Assembly (NCBI RefSeq): GCF_006438725.1
Contig: NZ_RCZD01000001.1
Coordinates: forward strand, 310,001-374,000
DNA length: 64,000 nucleotides
From: Ewingella americana
GTDB taxonomy: Bacteria; Pseudomonadota; Gammaproteobacteria; Enterobacterales; Enterobacteriaceae
Reading direction: 5' to 3'
The notes beneath the pieces were generated by a model. It had not been told where the DNA came from. It saw only the letters and a program-made list of their open reading frames with translations, and ran no database searches. The position numbers and the translations under genes are program-made. This document shows positions 54,654 to 64,000 of the stretch, in pieces; the first letter of the stretch is position 1; every line of letters starts with the position of its first letter.

Positions 54654-54935
54654 TCCCTGCTTCCTTTTCGTTCGTTTCCGATTTGTGCAACGGCATCGCA
54701 GCTGATACCAGCACGCGCTTCGCCATGGAGTTCGTTTAATTTGCCGGAACGCATCTCCAGCAGACGATCGGCGTGTTCAAAGTAATGATCATCATGACTG
54801 ATTGCCAGCACGGTTTTACCCCCTTTCACGCAAGTGCGGTAAACGTTCGCGGCAGAAAGTGCGGCGGAACTGCTTAAACGCAACCCGCAACAACGCCATC
54901 AGACTCTCACGTTGGTCAATCGGCTCATCAATACA
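54650..54935 (-). pseudogene. Remnant of a cyclic-peptide ABC exporter (YojI-like) C-terminus
   Basis: The end of the frame, [20 protein letters not shown] then [12 protein letters not shown], is the H-loop and C-terminus of YojI/SyrD-type exporters (as I recall, YojI has [17 protein letters not shown]). Upstream in a neighbouring frame [16 protein letters not shown] looks like the segment just after the Walker B/D-loop, joined by a frameshift in the GGGGG run near 54820. Walker A, the signature motif and all membrane helices are gone. Further upstream (54860-54935) the reading is degenerate. Confidence 0.7.
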
Positions 54936-55063
54936 GACTTGGCTTCAGCCCGCAGTGTAATGAGCGGTGGGTTGATATCAAGAATAATTCCCATTTTATC
55001 TGCAACAACCGGAATACAGAGAAAAAAACTGACAGCCTTGCCCACAGTTCCTAAACTTCTGTA

Positions 55064-56350
55064 ATGGATAAAGAACATGAACTTCGCAGAAGTAAACGAA
55101 ATGCACTGGGGTTGCTGCTGGTTGCGGCCGCCCTGTTTGTTGTTACGCTGTTTTTAACCCCCAACTTCTGGGTTTACGGGCTGAAAGCGATCACCGAGGC
55201 CGCGATGGTCGGCGCACTGGCCGACTGGTTTGCGGTAGTCGCGTTGTTTCGCCGCGTGCCCGTCCCGTTTATTGCCGCGCATACCGCCATCATCCCCAGG
55301 AATAAAGACAAAATTGCTGACAATCTGGCGGTGTTCGTGCAGGAAAAATTCCTCGCACCCGCCTCGATTGTTGAGCTTATCCGCAAGCATGACCCGGCAC
55401 AGATGCTCTCAGCCTGGCTCAATGCCCCGGATAACGCTCCACGTTTTGCCGGTTACATGATTAAGGTGATGCGCGGTTTTCTGGATGTCACTGACGATCA
55501 GCGCATTGCGCAATTGATGAAGCGTGCGCTGTTTCGGGTGATCGATAAAATCGATTTGTCGCAGTCGATCGCCACGTTATTGGAAAGTCTGACCAAAGAC
55601 GGACGTCATCAGGAGTTGCTTGATCAAGCCATGGATCAGCTGGAATTATTGCTGGCCAAAGAGAGTACCCGCACCTTTATCTCCGCCCAGATTGTTAACT
55701 GGATGAAGCGTGAGCACCCTCTCACTGCCAAACTGCTACCTACCGGGTGGCTTGGCAGAAATGGCGCTGACATGGTATCGAACGCGGTTAATTCGGTGCT
55801 CGACGACATGGGCAACGATAAAACCCATGCCTTCCGCAAAGGCTTTGATCGCTCGGTACAGGGTTTTATCCACCAATTGCAAAGTGATCCGGCTACCGCG
55901 CAAAAAGCCGAAGAGATTAAGCAGTACCTGAAAAATGACGAGAAACTCAACGGCTACGTGATACAGCTGTGGGCCGATATGCGCGGTTGGCTGAAGGAAG
56001 ATTTAGAAAGCCCAGATTCCAGAGTCCGCGCCAAAATCACCGAGTCTGGGCAATGGCTGGGACAAGCGCTGGAGCAGGATGACAAGCTGCGGGCATCACT
56101 GAATGTGCAGATGGAAACGGTCGCGGCCAGAATGGCGCCCGATTTTGCCGCGTTCCTCACCCGTCACATCAGCGACACGGTGAAAGGTTGGGATGCTCGG
56201 GATATGTCACGCCAGATTGAGCTAAATATCGGCAAGGATTTACAGTTTATCCGCATCAACGGCACGCTGGTCGGTGCCTTTATCGGCCTGGTGTTATATC
56301 TGCTGTCGCAGTTGCCGGTAGTATTACCGTGGGTGATGGCAAAGATCTGA
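55064..56350 (+). CDS. yjiN: DUF445 inner-membrane protein YjiN
   Basis: A 428-residue protein matching E. coli YjiN (426) along its length: an N-terminal membrane hairpin ([20 protein letters not shown]), [20 protein letters not shown] and [16 protein letters not shown] at residues 45-95, a long helical middle, and the end [20 protein letters not shown] then [20 protein letters not shown] with a final membrane helix. The function is unknown. It stands alone. Confidence 0.93.
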   Translation: MDKEHELRRSKRNALGLLLVAAALFVVTLFLTPNFWVYGLKAITEAAMVGALADWFAVVALFRRVPVPFIAAHTAIIPRNKDKIADNLAVFVQEKFLAPASIVELIRKHDPAQMLSAWLNAPDNAPRFAGYMIKVMRGFLDVTDDQRIAQLMKRALFRVIDKIDLSQSIATLLESLTKDGRHQELLDQAMDQLELLLAKESTRTFISAQIVNWMKREHPLTAKLLPTGWLGRNGADMVSNAVNSVLDDMGNDKTHAFRKGFDRSVQGFIHQLQSDPATAQKAEEIKQYLKNDEKLNGYVIQLWADMRGWLKEDLESPDSRVRAKITESGQWLGQALEQDDKLRASLNVQMETVAARMAPDFAAFLTRHISDTVKGWDARDMSRQIELNIGKDLQFIRINGTLVGAFIGLVLYLLSQLPVVLPWVMAKI

Positions 56351-56375
56351 CACTCCCCCCGGCACAGGGGGAGTG
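56351..56375. terminator. Hairpin between convergent yjiN and gldA
   Basis: CACTCCCCC pairs with GGGGGAGTG around a 7-nt loop, directly behind the yjiN stop and 10 bp from the gldA stop. No U-run on either side, so it may act as a shared 3' stabiliser or weak terminator. Confidence 0.55.
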
Positions 56376-56383
56376 CCATCATA

Positions 56384-57481
56384 CTATTTCACTGTTTTAC
56401 TGAACGCATCCACCGCCAGAATCGCGTTGGCGACATCTTCCGCTGACAGATGCTGATTCAGGTTGCCAAGCGTATCGCCCTTACCCCCCGCAAGCGCACC
56501 GACTTTCACCAGATTCTGGTAAGACTCATTTTCAAGGTGCATTTCTTTTAAGGTGGTCGGCATTTTGATGGCACGGTAGAAGCGGATGTAACGGGCGATC
56601 TCTTCGTCCGGGCGCTGCTCCAGCACCATTTGCGTCAGAGTACCGTAGGCCACTTTCTCACCGTGAGTCAGGTGGTGGATATCCCCTGAAATCGCGGTAA
56701 AACCATTGTGGATCGCATGCGCCCCCGCCAGACCCGCGTTCTCAAAACCGAGGCCAGACAGCAGCGTGTTGGCTTCGACCACCGCTTCAACCGCCGGAGT
56801 GACCAGTTTTTGCTCCACGGCGGTATACGCACTGTAACCGTAGGTCAGCAGCGTTTTTTCGCAGGCTTCCGCAATCGCCATACCGGCTATCGTCGGGTCG
56901 CCGCCCACCATTGAGTGTGAGTGCGAACGCAATACCGCCTGCGCTTCAACAAAGGTCGCCAGGCCATCAGCAATACCGGAGGCGAACAGACGCACAGGGG
57001 CCTGCGCGCAAACCTGCGTATCCACCAATACCAGATCAGGGTTTTTATCATAGAAGCGGTAGGTATCGAACACCCCTTCGTCGGTATAAATGACCGACAG
57101 CGCACTGCAGGGGGCGTCAGTGGAGGCTACGGTGGGGACAATCACCACGTTCTGTTTCAGTTCATCAGCAATGGCTTTGGCGGTATCGAGCGTTTTACCA
57201 CCGCCAAGACCGACGACGACATGAGTGCCGGCTTTGCGGGCAATCTCGGCCAGACGGGTTATCTCGTTGGATGACGCTTCCCCCTTAAATTTTTCATAGT
57301 GGAATGCCACTTCGGCTTTTTTAAGTGACGCTTTGACACGATCGCCAATGATGCCCCAAACCATATCATCAGCAATCAATAAGGATTTACCGCCCAGCGC
57401 AGGCAGATAGCTGCCGAGTTCATCCAGCACACCGCTACCCTGAACGTATTTTCTTGGCGAAGAGAAGATAAATTTACTCAT
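56384..57481 (-). CDS. gldA: Glycerol dehydrogenase GldA
   Basis: A 365-residue zinc-dependent NAD+ dehydrogenase (iron-containing ADH family) that oxidises glycerol to dihydroxyacetone. The NAD site is GLGGGKTLDTAKAIAD (about residues 91-106), with the PTVASTDAPCSALSVIYT segment. Zn ligands are Asp in SGIADGLATFVEA, His in GAHAIHNGF and His in HHLTHGEKVAYG. Length and sequence match E. coli GldA (367). AGAGGT precedes the ATG. It is monocistronic here; ptsA/fsa genes are not adjacent. Confidence 0.96.
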   Translation of the reverse strand: MSKFIFSSPRKYVQGSGVLDELGSYLPALGGKSLLIADDMVWGIIGDRVKASLKKAEVAFHYEKFKGEASSNEITRLAEIARKAGTHVVVGLGGGKTLDTAKAIADELKQNVVIVPTVASTDAPCSALSVIYTDEGVFDTYRFYDKNPDLVLVDTQVCAQAPVRLFASGIADGLATFVEAQAVLRSHSHSMVGGDPTIAGMAIAEACEKTLLTYGYSAYTAVEQKLVTPAVEAVVEANTLLSGLGFENAGLAGAHAIHNGFTAISGDIHHLTHGEKVAYGTLTQMVLEQRPDEEIARYIRFYRAIKMPTTLKEMHLENESYQNLVKVGALAGGKGDTLGNLNQHLSAEDVANAILAVDAFSKTVK

Positions 57482-57802
57482 GATTACAACCTCTTTCCGT
57501 TGAAAAACCTACTCTGAGAGTAACCTTCTCCCCCGCAAAGTCACATTATTAAATCTAATAACAACCGCATAGAATGCTAAGAAAAAAACAGTGAAATAAA
57601 AGTCTGGAATGAAAATTATTATCTCTTAGCGCCAAAGCGGCCAATGTAAGTTTTTAACTATCAAATCTATCAATCAAAGCGACTTTTACTTATCAATCGA
57701 ATCCGTAGAATGCATTGCATTGGCAGCACGATGTAAGCAGTTGCAACCTATTGAGCTCGCTGTTAGCCATCCTGTATCACTTTTCAATTATTGAGGGATA
57801 AC
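57482..57802. other. Divergent promoter region gldA / 60-residue gene
   Basis: AT-rich, 321 bp, no ORF. The sequence TCTAATAACAACCGCATAGAAT near 57554-57575 and TCAATCGAATCCGTAGAAT near 57694-57712 offer -10-like hexamers. No operator recognised. Confidence 0.35.
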
Positions 57803-57985
57803 ATGTATAACTTCCAGCGTTACCAGGCCAAAGAACTGGCACTTGCCTACATGAGCGGCAAATCACACGATTTTTCACCACAAGAATTTTTGCAGCAGGT
57901 TAAGAAGATGGAGAAATCCTTCGACTCCTTGCTGAAAACAGGTCAGGAACCTTCACAGCGTCAGGTGCTGGTGAAAGCGTTCTGA
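57803..57985 (+). CDS. Small protein, 60 residues, unknown
   Basis: It begins MYNFQRYQAKELALAYMSGK and continues with DFSPQEFLQQVKKMEKSFDS, predicted fully helical and amphipathic, without membrane segments or Cys. GAGGG is 6 nt before the ATG (the frame opens four codons earlier at a TTG). A terminator hairpin follows at 58068. The clear ribosome site and codon use support a real gene. I do not recognise the family; small helical proteins of this size are often stress-induced or bind another protein. Confidence 0.65.
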   Translation: MYNFQRYQAKELALAYMSGKSHDFSPQEFLQQVKKMEKSFDSLLKTGQEPSQRQVLVKAF

Positions 57986-58067
57986 TTCTATTGCTGCAAG
58001 GTCTCCTGTGTCAGGGATACCAGCAAGAATAAGCTTCTGATTCACCTGCGAAAAAGAAGTAAAAAAG

Positions 58068-58097
58068 AAGCCCCGCTCGCAAGAGACGGGGCTTTGT
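58068..58097. terminator. Bidirectional terminator, small gene / opgD
   Basis: AAGCCCCG pairs with CGGGGCTT, with an inner CTC/GAG stem. The minus strand continues CTTTTTT and the plus strand TTGTCATATTT. It serves opgD mainly and also the 60-residue gene. Confidence 0.9.
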
Positions 58098-58119
58098 CAT
58101 ATTTGAGACTTCATCGCCG

Positions 58120-59775
58120 TTAGCTCATCTGGCGGTCATCAATATAGCGGCGTTTGTCCGGCGCTGGCGGGAAGTACTGATAGAGCCAGGTTTCCGTCAG
58201 CGCGGTATTACCCGATTTCACGTACATACGTAGCTCCACCGGCATGACTGAATCGCTGTCCGGGTACCAGTCGAACAGAATGCGGTAGCCATCAAACGGC
58301 TGCACATACAGAATTTCGATGTCTTTAATTTTACCGGCTGACACGTTGATCACCGGCGCAAGGCCTTTATCTGCATAGGCTTTCAGCTCGCCACCGATAA
58401 AATCGACCGCGAAACGGCGCGCCCAGACTTTCGGATAGTTTTCACCCGGTGCCCAACCTTCAGGGAAACCGCCCATACCCGTGCGGGTCGCTAATACGTT
58501 GGAGAGCGGGCTGCGCTCAGGCGGTTCGCTGCTCCAGTAAAGTTTGTAGCTGAAGTCGAAACTATCACCGGCTTTGACCGGTTTTTCCGGCTGCCAGAAG
58601 CAGACGATGTTATCCAGTGTTTCACCGGTGGTCGGGATCTCCAGCAGATTAACCGCCCCTTTCCCCCAGTTCCCTACCGGCTCCACCCACAGGCTTGGCC
58701 GTTTGTTGTACCAACCAATCACGTCCTGATAATTATTGAACTCATGGTCCAACTGCAACAAACCAAAACCTTTCGGGTTTTCATCGGCAAACGCATTGAA
58801 TTGTAATTTTTGCGGGTTATTCAGCGGACGGCAGACCCATTCACCATTACCGCGCCACATCGCCAGACGATCAGAGTCATGAATTTGTGGATGAATGGTG
58901 TCGCAGCGGCCGCGTTCGCTGGTACCACAGCTGTACATGCTGGTCATTGGCGAGATACCGAGCTGCTTAATGTCTTTACGTGCATTGACGTGTTTTTCGA
59001 TTTCCATCACCACGCGCTTTGGCTCGCAGTGGATGATAAAGCGATAGGCACCGGTGATGCTTGGACCATCCAGCAGCGCGTAGACCGTGAAGGTGGTGTC
59101 GCCCGGTTTCGGGGTATCAAACCAGAAAGCGGTAAAGTCAGGGAACTCTTCGGGCACACCGGCGAAGGTGTCTACCGCCACGCCGCGGGCTGAAAGCCCG
59201 TACTGATAGGTGTCATCCACCGCACGGAAATAGCTGGCGCCGAGGAAGGACACCACGTCACGGCGGGTCAGTTCAGGGGCTTTGTTGACCTTAAATCCGG
59301 CAAACCCGAGATTGGTAATGCCTTCGAGCTGCTCGGTTTTCACCCCGGCATCGTGGTAGTTGAACAGTTCAGGACGGAAGTGGATTTCGCGTGCCAGATG
59401 CTTGTCGGCATCGACGGAATACATACGCACACGGCGTTTAAAGCCCATGCCGACGTGGAACAACTCCACGTCCAGCTGGCGATTCGGCAAGTCATGCCAC
59501 AGAGAGTGGCCGTGATCGTACTCGATGGCGTTATACGCCTGTGGCGTCAGTTCAGCCAGCGTCTGCGGCAGAGGTTGAGGCGCTCCGCCGTAGGGTTGCG
59601 AAGCGAGGGAGCTGGCCATCTTTTGCAGCACGGAGAAGTTGAACGTGGTGGCTCCACCGTCCGCGACGTTCTCCTGCGCTGCCGCAGCAGATCGTGTGAA
59701 CACTGATGCCATCGCTGGCACCCCGCAGTAGGCGGCAAACGCCATTGACGCTTTGATAAATGCTCTTCGTTCCAT
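58120..59775 (-). CDS. opgD: Glucans biosynthesis protein D, OpgD
   Basis: This 551-residue precursor is exported by the Tat system: twin arginine in [20 protein letters not shown]. The mature part is an OpgG/OpgD beta-sandwich: [70 protein letters not shown] and the end [17 protein letters not shown] follow E. coli OpgD closely. It shapes periplasmic glucans (glycan backbone structure). The start at 59775 fits the signal; AGGAAA is upstream. The frame continues nine codons further up without support. Confidence 0.96.
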   Translation of the reverse strand: MERRAFIKASMAFAAYCGVPAMASVFTRSAAAAQENVADGGATTFNFSVLQKMASSLASQPYGGAPQPLPQTLAELTPQAYNAIEYDHGHSLWHDLPNRQLDVELFHVGMGFKRRVRMYSVDADKHLAREIHFRPELFNYHDAGVKTEQLEGITNLGFAGFKVNKAPELTRRDVVSFLGASYFRAVDDTYQYGLSARGVAVDTFAGVPEEFPDFTAFWFDTPKPGDTTFTVYALLDGPSITGAYRFIIHCEPKRVVMEIEKHVNARKDIKQLGISPMTSMYSCGTSERGRCDTIHPQIHDSDRLAMWRGNGEWVCRPLNNPQKLQFNAFADENPKGFGLLQLDHEFNNYQDVIGWYNKRPSLWVEPVGNWGKGAVNLLEIPTTGETLDNIVCFWQPEKPVKAGDSFDFSYKLYWSSEPPERSPLSNVLATRTGMGGFPEGWAPGENYPKVWARRFAVDFIGGELKAYADKGLAPVINVSAGKIKDIEILYVQPFDGYRILFDWYPDSDSVMPVELRMYVKSGNTALTETWLYQYFPPAPDKRRYIDDRQMS

Positions 59776-60189
59776 GCAAGAAGGGTTTCCTGTGCTGGGC
59801 AATTCAAATGATCCGCGGACTGCTTAGCGCCGAAAGGCAAGCTGCCGGACGTGGCGCTCAAAGGCAACCGCGGGATGTCAAAAATACGACCACAAGGCTA
59901 ACGTAAAATTCACATGGCGAGTACCATAAAATTAAGGGGTTTCAGCTAAAAATAGCTTGCACAGACTGGCGCTTCCGGCATGTCAGAAAACCGCTGCAGG
60001 CGGTACAGGCGGCGGCTAACAGAAATCTTAAGCAACCCTTACAGAACGTTTATGAATGGATTTATAAACTGCCTATTGGCGGACTTTTAAGAGGATTCCG
60101 TCCGCTAAAAGTTAATGAAAAGTTATGAAAACATTAACTAAGCTAAAAGCAGCGATTTACTTTCTTTTCATCAATGCAGGAGCGCCCTC
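59776..60189. other. Divergent promoter region opgD / CoA-transferase gene
   Basis: 414 bp without a credible gene. Two interleaved inverted repeats lie at 60077-60112: GCGGAC with GTCCGC, and ACTTTTA with TAAAAGT. They could form alternative hairpins in the leader of the plus-strand gene. Confidence 0.45.
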
Positions 60190-61584
60190 ATGTCTGACAG
60201 GCTGATTCAGCAATGGACCCAAACGCTGTATGCACAATTAACCGCCTCCCCTTCTCTGCCCGCCGGGTTGACTCTCACCGGCAAAGGACATCTCCCTTCG
60301 GCCTATCCGGTGACGGAACTGGCGACGGCCTCCGTGGCGGTGGCCTCCATGGCGTTAGCCGCTTTTATGGCAGAAAGCGGATTCAGCGTGCCGAAAGTGA
60401 ATGTCGATCGGCGGCTGGCCTCGCTTTGGTTTTCAACCACATTACAACCGCAGGGCTGGGAGCTACCGCCCGTGTGGGATGCCATCGCCGGGGACTACGC
60501 CACGGTTGATGGCTGGATCCGTCTGCATACCAACGCCCCAGCACACCGCAAAGTGGTGGAAGCGGTTCTCGGCCACCACGCAGACCGGCAGATGATGGCA
60601 AAAACGGTCAAAACCTGGCAGAAGCGGGAGCTGGAACAGGCCATTGTCGCCGCGGGAGGCTGTGCGGCAGAAATGCGCAGTGCGCAGGCGTGGCAAGAAC
60701 ATATACAGGGAAAAAGCGTGGCGCAGGAGCCGTTGTTCCAGCGTTCGTTATTTCCCAGCCAATCTCAGCCAGCCTGGCCGGTAACCCGCCAGCGGCCTTT
60801 GCAGGGTATCCGCGTTCTTGATCTCACCCGAATTATTGCAGGCCCCGTCGCAACACGTTTTCTGGCGGGTTTCGGCGCGGATGTCCTGCGCATCGACCCT
60901 TTCGGCTGGGAGGAACCCAGTCAGGAGCCGGACGTTACGCTGGGTAAGCGCTGCGCACGCCTCAATTTGCACAATCCGCAGGACCGCCATACTTTCGAAC
61001 AACGGCTGCGCGAGGCTGATGTCATTGTTCATGGCTACCGGGCGGGTGCACTGCATAAGTTGGGTTACACCAGTGAGCAACGCCGCCTGCTGTCACCAGG
61101 GTTGGTCGATGTGTGTCTGAATGCCTACGGCTGGAGTGGACCATGGCGCGAACGGCGAGGTTTCGACAGTCTGGTTCAGATGAGTTGCGGTATTGCCGAA
61201 CAGGGAATGCACTGGGCTGAGAGCCAAAAACCCACCCCATTACCGGTGCAGGGACTGGATCACGCAACGGGTTATCTGATGGCGGCAGCGGTTCTCCACG
61301 GACTGATGGAGCGGCTTCGTCGCGGCCAGGGCAGCGAAACCCGTCTGTCGCTGGCGCGTACCGCGACCGAACTGATGTGTTTTACCGCCATGGATGGCCG
61401 TGACCTGAACGCCAATATCGGCCAGGCAGAGAAAAACGATTATTCCGCCACGCCGGAGCCGACCCAATGGGGCGATGGCTGGCGGTTGCTGCCACCGGTC
61501 ACACTCGCGGGAACAGAAATGCAGTGGAATTTCCCTGCCTCAGCGCTGGGTTCGGCTCAGCCTGTCTGGCTGGAGCCACAGTGA
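60190..61584 (+). CDS. Class III CoA-transferase (CaiB/BaiF) family protein
   Basis: This 464-residue protein has an extra N-terminal region (residues 1-200) and a CaiB/BaiF domain from LQGIRVLDLTRIIAGPVATR, followed by FGADVLRIDPFGWEEP and LGKRCARLNLHNPQDR. The catalytic Asp of the family usually lies about 170 residues into the domain; no clear 'D' motif stands out around 'GWSGPWRERRGFDSLVQMSC', so the activity is unproven. Such proteins move CoA between carboxylic acids. CAGGAG precedes the ATG. It may form an operon with the decarboxylase (88-bp gap). Confidence 0.85.
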   Translation: MSDRLIQQWTQTLYAQLTASPSLPAGLTLTGKGHLPSAYPVTELATASVAVASMALAAFMAESGFSVPKVNVDRRLASLWFSTTLQPQGWELPPVWDAIAGDYATVDGWIRLHTNAPAHRKVVEAVLGHHADRQMMAKTVKTWQKRELEQAIVAAGGCAAEMRSAQAWQEHIQGKSVAQEPLFQRSLFPSQSQPAWPVTRQRPLQGIRVLDLTRIIAGPVATRFLAGFGADVLRIDPFGWEEPSQEPDVTLGKRCARLNLHNPQDRHTFEQRLREADVIVHGYRAGALHKLGYTSEQRRLLSPGLVDVCLNAYGWSGPWRERRGFDSLVQMSCGIAEQGMHWAESQKPTPLPVQGLDHATGYLMAAAVLHGLMERLRRGQGSETRLSLARTATELMCFTAMDGRDLNANIGQAEKNDYSATPEPTQWGDGWRLLPPVTLAGTEMQWNFPASALGSAQPVWLEPQ

Positions 61585-61672
61585 AAAAGTCTCAGTTTTG
61601 CATCATCATGAAATCGGCTAACGTAATGAATCTTCAACCTCATTAACCAGACCCAAAAGGCTTACGCACCCT

Positions 61673-63097
61673 ATGCATCCAGTTCTTCAGCATGACTTCG
61701 ATACGCTTGGCGATATTTTGCAACAGGCACGTGATACGGCAGTGTCATTTATTGATTCTCTGCCAGACCGTTCGACGTGCCCTCCGCTGACGGCGCAACA
61801 GTTGAAGGCCGGAGACGATCTTCTGCCCGAGCATGGCGTAGGTGCCGAAGCGGCGCTGCATGATTTTTGGGACAAATACGCAGAGGGGTTTTCTGCCAGC
61901 GCCGGACCGCGCTATTTCGGTTTTGTCACCGGCGGCGGGACACCGGCTTCCATCGCGGCGGACTGGCTGGTCAGCGCCATCGACCAAAATACCCAGCTGC
62001 ATTTTGACTCGGTTTCACCGGCCATCGAGCTTGCAACCATCAGTCAGTTGAAACAACTGCTTGGTCTGCCTGCCGATCAGTGCGGCAGTTTTGTCACCGG
62101 CGCGACCATGGCGAACGTTGTCAGCATGGCGATTGCCCGCCAGTGGCTTGGCAAGCAGCGCGGCATCGACGTCGCGCAGCAGGGTTTACACGCGCTGGGG
62201 CCGGTGCGGGTACTGGCTGCCGCTGCGCATTCGAGCAGCGTGAAAGGGCTGAGTATGCTGGGTATCGGGCGCGACGCGCTGGAGAACGTCGCCACACTGC
62301 CTGGCAGCGAAGCCATTGACCCACAGGCGCTGGAACAGGCGCTACAGCGGCATCCTGACGCCCCGACGCTGGTGCTGGCCAGTGCAGGTACCGTCAATAC
62401 CGTGGCCTTTGATGATCTCCCCACACTGCTAAAACTGCGCGAGAAGTACAATTTCTGGCTGCACGTGGATGCCGCTTTTGGCGGCGTGGCGGCAGCATCA
62501 GAAAAATTCGCCCACCTGCTTGAGGGCTGGCAGTTGGCGGACTCCATTACGATAGATGCACATAAATGGCTGAACGTGCCCTATGACAGCGCCATTCAGT
62601 TTACCCGCGAAGCCCATCTGGCATTGCAAGTTGAGGTATTCCAGAACCACTCGGCGTATCTCGAACCGCCAAGCGTGCGGCCGGATAACTATCTGCACCT
62701 GACGCCGGAAAACTCCCGCCGCTTCCGCGCGCTGCCGGTATGGATGGCGCTGAAAGCCTATGGCCGCGCCGGTCTGGCAGAAGTGGTCGAACGTAATGTT
62801 GAGCTGGCCGCCCTGTTCGCCCGGAACATCGAAGAGATGCAAGGTTTTCACCTGCTCGCGCCGGTAACCCTCAACGTGGTCTGTTTTGCACTCGACGACG
62901 CCGACAGCAGCACGGAGTCTGTTGCACGCCGCAACCGCTTCCTGAGTCGGCTCGATAACGCAGGCGTAGTGCGCTGCACGTCAACATCACTGAACGGCAA
63001 ACCTGGGATGCGGGCAGCACTGGTTAACTGGATGACGGCTGAACATGACATCGAACTGGCGCTGGCATCGATAAAAGCCTGCCGTGCGGAACGCTGA
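61673..63097 (+). CDS. PLP-dependent group II decarboxylase
   Basis: A 474-residue enzyme of the glutamate/aromatic-amino-acid/diaminobutyrate decarboxylase fold. The pyridoxal Lys is about residue 298 in ITIDAHKWLNVPYDS. ASAGTVNTVAFDDL, WLHVDAAFGG and PRYFGFVTGGGTPASIAADW match the family. The substrate cannot be read from the sequence; relatives act on amino acids such as tyrosine, aspartate or 2,4-diaminobutyrate. An AraC-family gene faces it from the other side with a 3-bp gap. Confidence 0.9.
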   Translation: MHPVLQHDFDTLGDILQQARDTAVSFIDSLPDRSTCPPLTAQQLKAGDDLLPEHGVGAEAALHDFWDKYAEGFSASAGPRYFGFVTGGGTPASIAADWLVSAIDQNTQLHFDSVSPAIELATISQLKQLLGLPADQCGSFVTGATMANVVSMAIARQWLGKQRGIDVAQQGLHALGPVRVLAAAAHSSSVKGLSMLGIGRDALENVATLPGSEAIDPQALEQALQRHPDAPTLVLASAGTVNTVAFDDLPTLLKLREKYNFWLHVDAAFGGVAAASEKFAHLLEGWQLADSITIDAHKWLNVPYDSAIQFTREAHLALQVEVFQNHSAYLEPPSVRPDNYLHLTPENSRRFRALPVWMALKAYGRAGLAEVVERNVELAALFARNIEEMQGFHLLAPVTLNVVCFALDDADSSTESVARRNRFLSRLDNAGVVRCTSTSLNGKPGMRAALVNWMTAEHDIELALASIKACRAER

Positions 63098-63100
63098 CCG

Positions 63101-63952
63101 TCACAGCTCCAGCCGGAATGCGGCTTTGCGATATTGCAGCGGCGTTCTGCCAATCAGTTTACGGAAACACGTAATGAAATAGGGCGCGTCGGCAAAACCG
63201 CACTGGCTGCCGACCGTTTTGACGGAGAGATCCGTTGAACGCAATAATTCACAGGCACGTTTGATACGCCTGGTTGCCAGAAAATCCGCAATTGAACCGC
63301 CTGTTTCCTGACTGAACACCCGCGAAATATAGCTTTGTGACAGCCCCACTGACTCCGATAAATCCGCCAGTGAAAATTTTTGCACATAATTTTCTTCTAT
63401 CCACTGCATCACTTTTGACGCCGTGGTGCGGCTGATGGTTTTTTGCTGCCCGTCCTGGTCCGGCATGAAGGCCATCAGTTGCAGCACCAGCATAGCGATA
63501 TCCTCCCACTGATGCGTTTGCGCCTGCTGTAGCCGGTGAAAGCTCTCAAGGATCACCTCGATGTGCGCCGCGCTGGAGGTCAGATCATAGATATGCGCCT
63601 CGCAGTCGGTGTCCCACAGACGGCCAAAGCGCGCCCTTCGCTTCGGGAACGGCTGTAAAAAACCGTCGAGCAGTTGGTGGTCCAGATGGACCGTGGTGCG
63701 CTCGTACTGATTTTTCTCACTTTGTTCGACAAACACTTTGTGCAGCTTAAAGGGCGGGAAGACAAACAACCGCCCCGGCCGCAGCGTGTATTGCTGGTTA
63801 TCGACAATCACGATGCCGTAGCCACGGCTGACAAAAAGCATTTCAAGACATTGATGCCAGTGAAAATAGTTAGCGCTGCCTTTATTCATTCGGTTAAATG
63901 AGATCTGCCGCTCGTTAAGGGCAATACGCTCGAGGAAGTCTGTCACCGCCAT
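63101..63952 (-). CDS. AraC-family transcriptional regulator
   Basis: 283 residues. The N-terminal cupin (FHWHQCLEMLFVSRGYGIVI) senses an effector, and the C-terminal AraC domain has two helix-turn-helix units (LADLSESVGLSQSYISRVFS; SQCGFADAPYFITCFRKLIG). AAGGAAG sits 8 nt before ATG 63952; the frame runs nine codons further. It is convergent with the decarboxylase gene, so it may control a gene outside the window rather than that one. Confidence 0.92.
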   Translation of the reverse strand: MAVTDFLERIALNERQISFNRMNKGSANYFHWHQCLEMLFVSRGYGIVIVDNQQYTLRPGRLFVFPPFKLHKVFVEQSEKNQYERTTVHLDHQLLDGFLQPFPKRRARFGRLWDTDCEAHIYDLTSSAAHIEVILESFHRLQQAQTHQWEDIAMLVLQLMAFMPDQDGQQKTISRTTASKVMQWIEENYVQKFSLADLSESVGLSQSYISRVFSQETGGSIADFLATRRIKRACELLRSTDLSVKTVGSQCGFADAPYFITCFRKLIGRTPLQYRKAAFRLEL

Positions 63953-64000
63953 ATTTATCTTCCTTAAGGTTAAGTGCACTGGCCCGCGTCAAAGCCAATG

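Overview
The window is chromosomal DNA of a Gram-negative gammaproteobacterium of the order Enterobacterales. Many products have close E. coli counterparts (MgtA, WrbA, PhoA, OpgD, GldA, YjiN, an AraC homologue). An ERIC repeat lies at about 20.6 kb, and the layout is short operons with Shine-Dalgarno sites and hairpin terminators. The genus cannot be fixed by eye; a Yersiniaceae-type genome (Serratia/Rahnella-like) is my guess, from the paralogue content only. No rRNA, tRNA, CRISPR array or intact prophage is visible.

Layout. 0-5.7 kb: end of a Na/Pi cotransporter gene, mgtA with a long leader, a gene-poor stretch, and an NAD(P)-binding protein. 5.8-17 kb is a surface and accessory region: a 53-residue hydrophobic peptide, a GT9 glycosyltransferase, a secreted beta-helix protein and a 2038-residue autotransporter. 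It also holds gene debris: a frame-broken small ORF, an internally deleted IS903-type element and a truncated serine recombinase. 17-20.4 kb: wrbA, ccdAB toxin-antitoxin, and a second EF-G gene outside any ribosomal operon. 20.5-25.3 kb: ERIC element, ArsR-type regulator, LysR regulator divergent from a split chromate transporter pair, and a secreted GH3 enzyme. 25.4-28.3 kb: Bor-type lipoprotein and a TonB-dependent siderophore receptor with a Fur box between them. 28.4-31.8 kb: TetR regulator, HlyD adaptor and divergent DHA2 pump around a twin palindromic operator.

32-35.6 kb: L,D-transpeptidase, a decayed IS4-family element ending next to a Pho box, and phoA. 36-40.8 kb: Nlp-type DNA-binding protein, then a galactoside operon (MFS permease, GH42 enzyme, AraC-like regulator). 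41-43.7 kb: cyanide-insensitive type bd oxidase CioAB plus a DUF2474 peptide. 43.9-50.5 kb: CDF metal exporter divergent from a four-gene operon (HlyD adaptor, DHA2 pump, outer-membrane factor, CorA-family transporter). This block is flanked by two same-direction copies of a structured dispersed repeat. 50.5-51.2 kb is a gene-free convergent region of repeats and hairpins, including three 45-bp tandem units. 51.2-64 kb: DUF3772 MscS-type channel, an uncharacterised membrane protein coupled to an ABC-transporter remnant, yjiN, gldA, a 60-residue orphan, opgD, a class III CoA-transferase-like protein, a PLP decarboxylase and an AraC regulator.

Common threads are envelope and stress functions: two EmrAB-like pumps, metal and Mg transport, iron uptake, periplasmic glucan and peptidoglycan maturation, and a bd oxidase. 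I do not see a clear-cut new multi-gene system. The strongest unexplained signals are the dispersed structured repeat with compensatory stem changes, the 45-bp tandem hairpin array, the twin operator at 30.2 kb, and the second EF-G gene with a palindrome over its divergent promoter.
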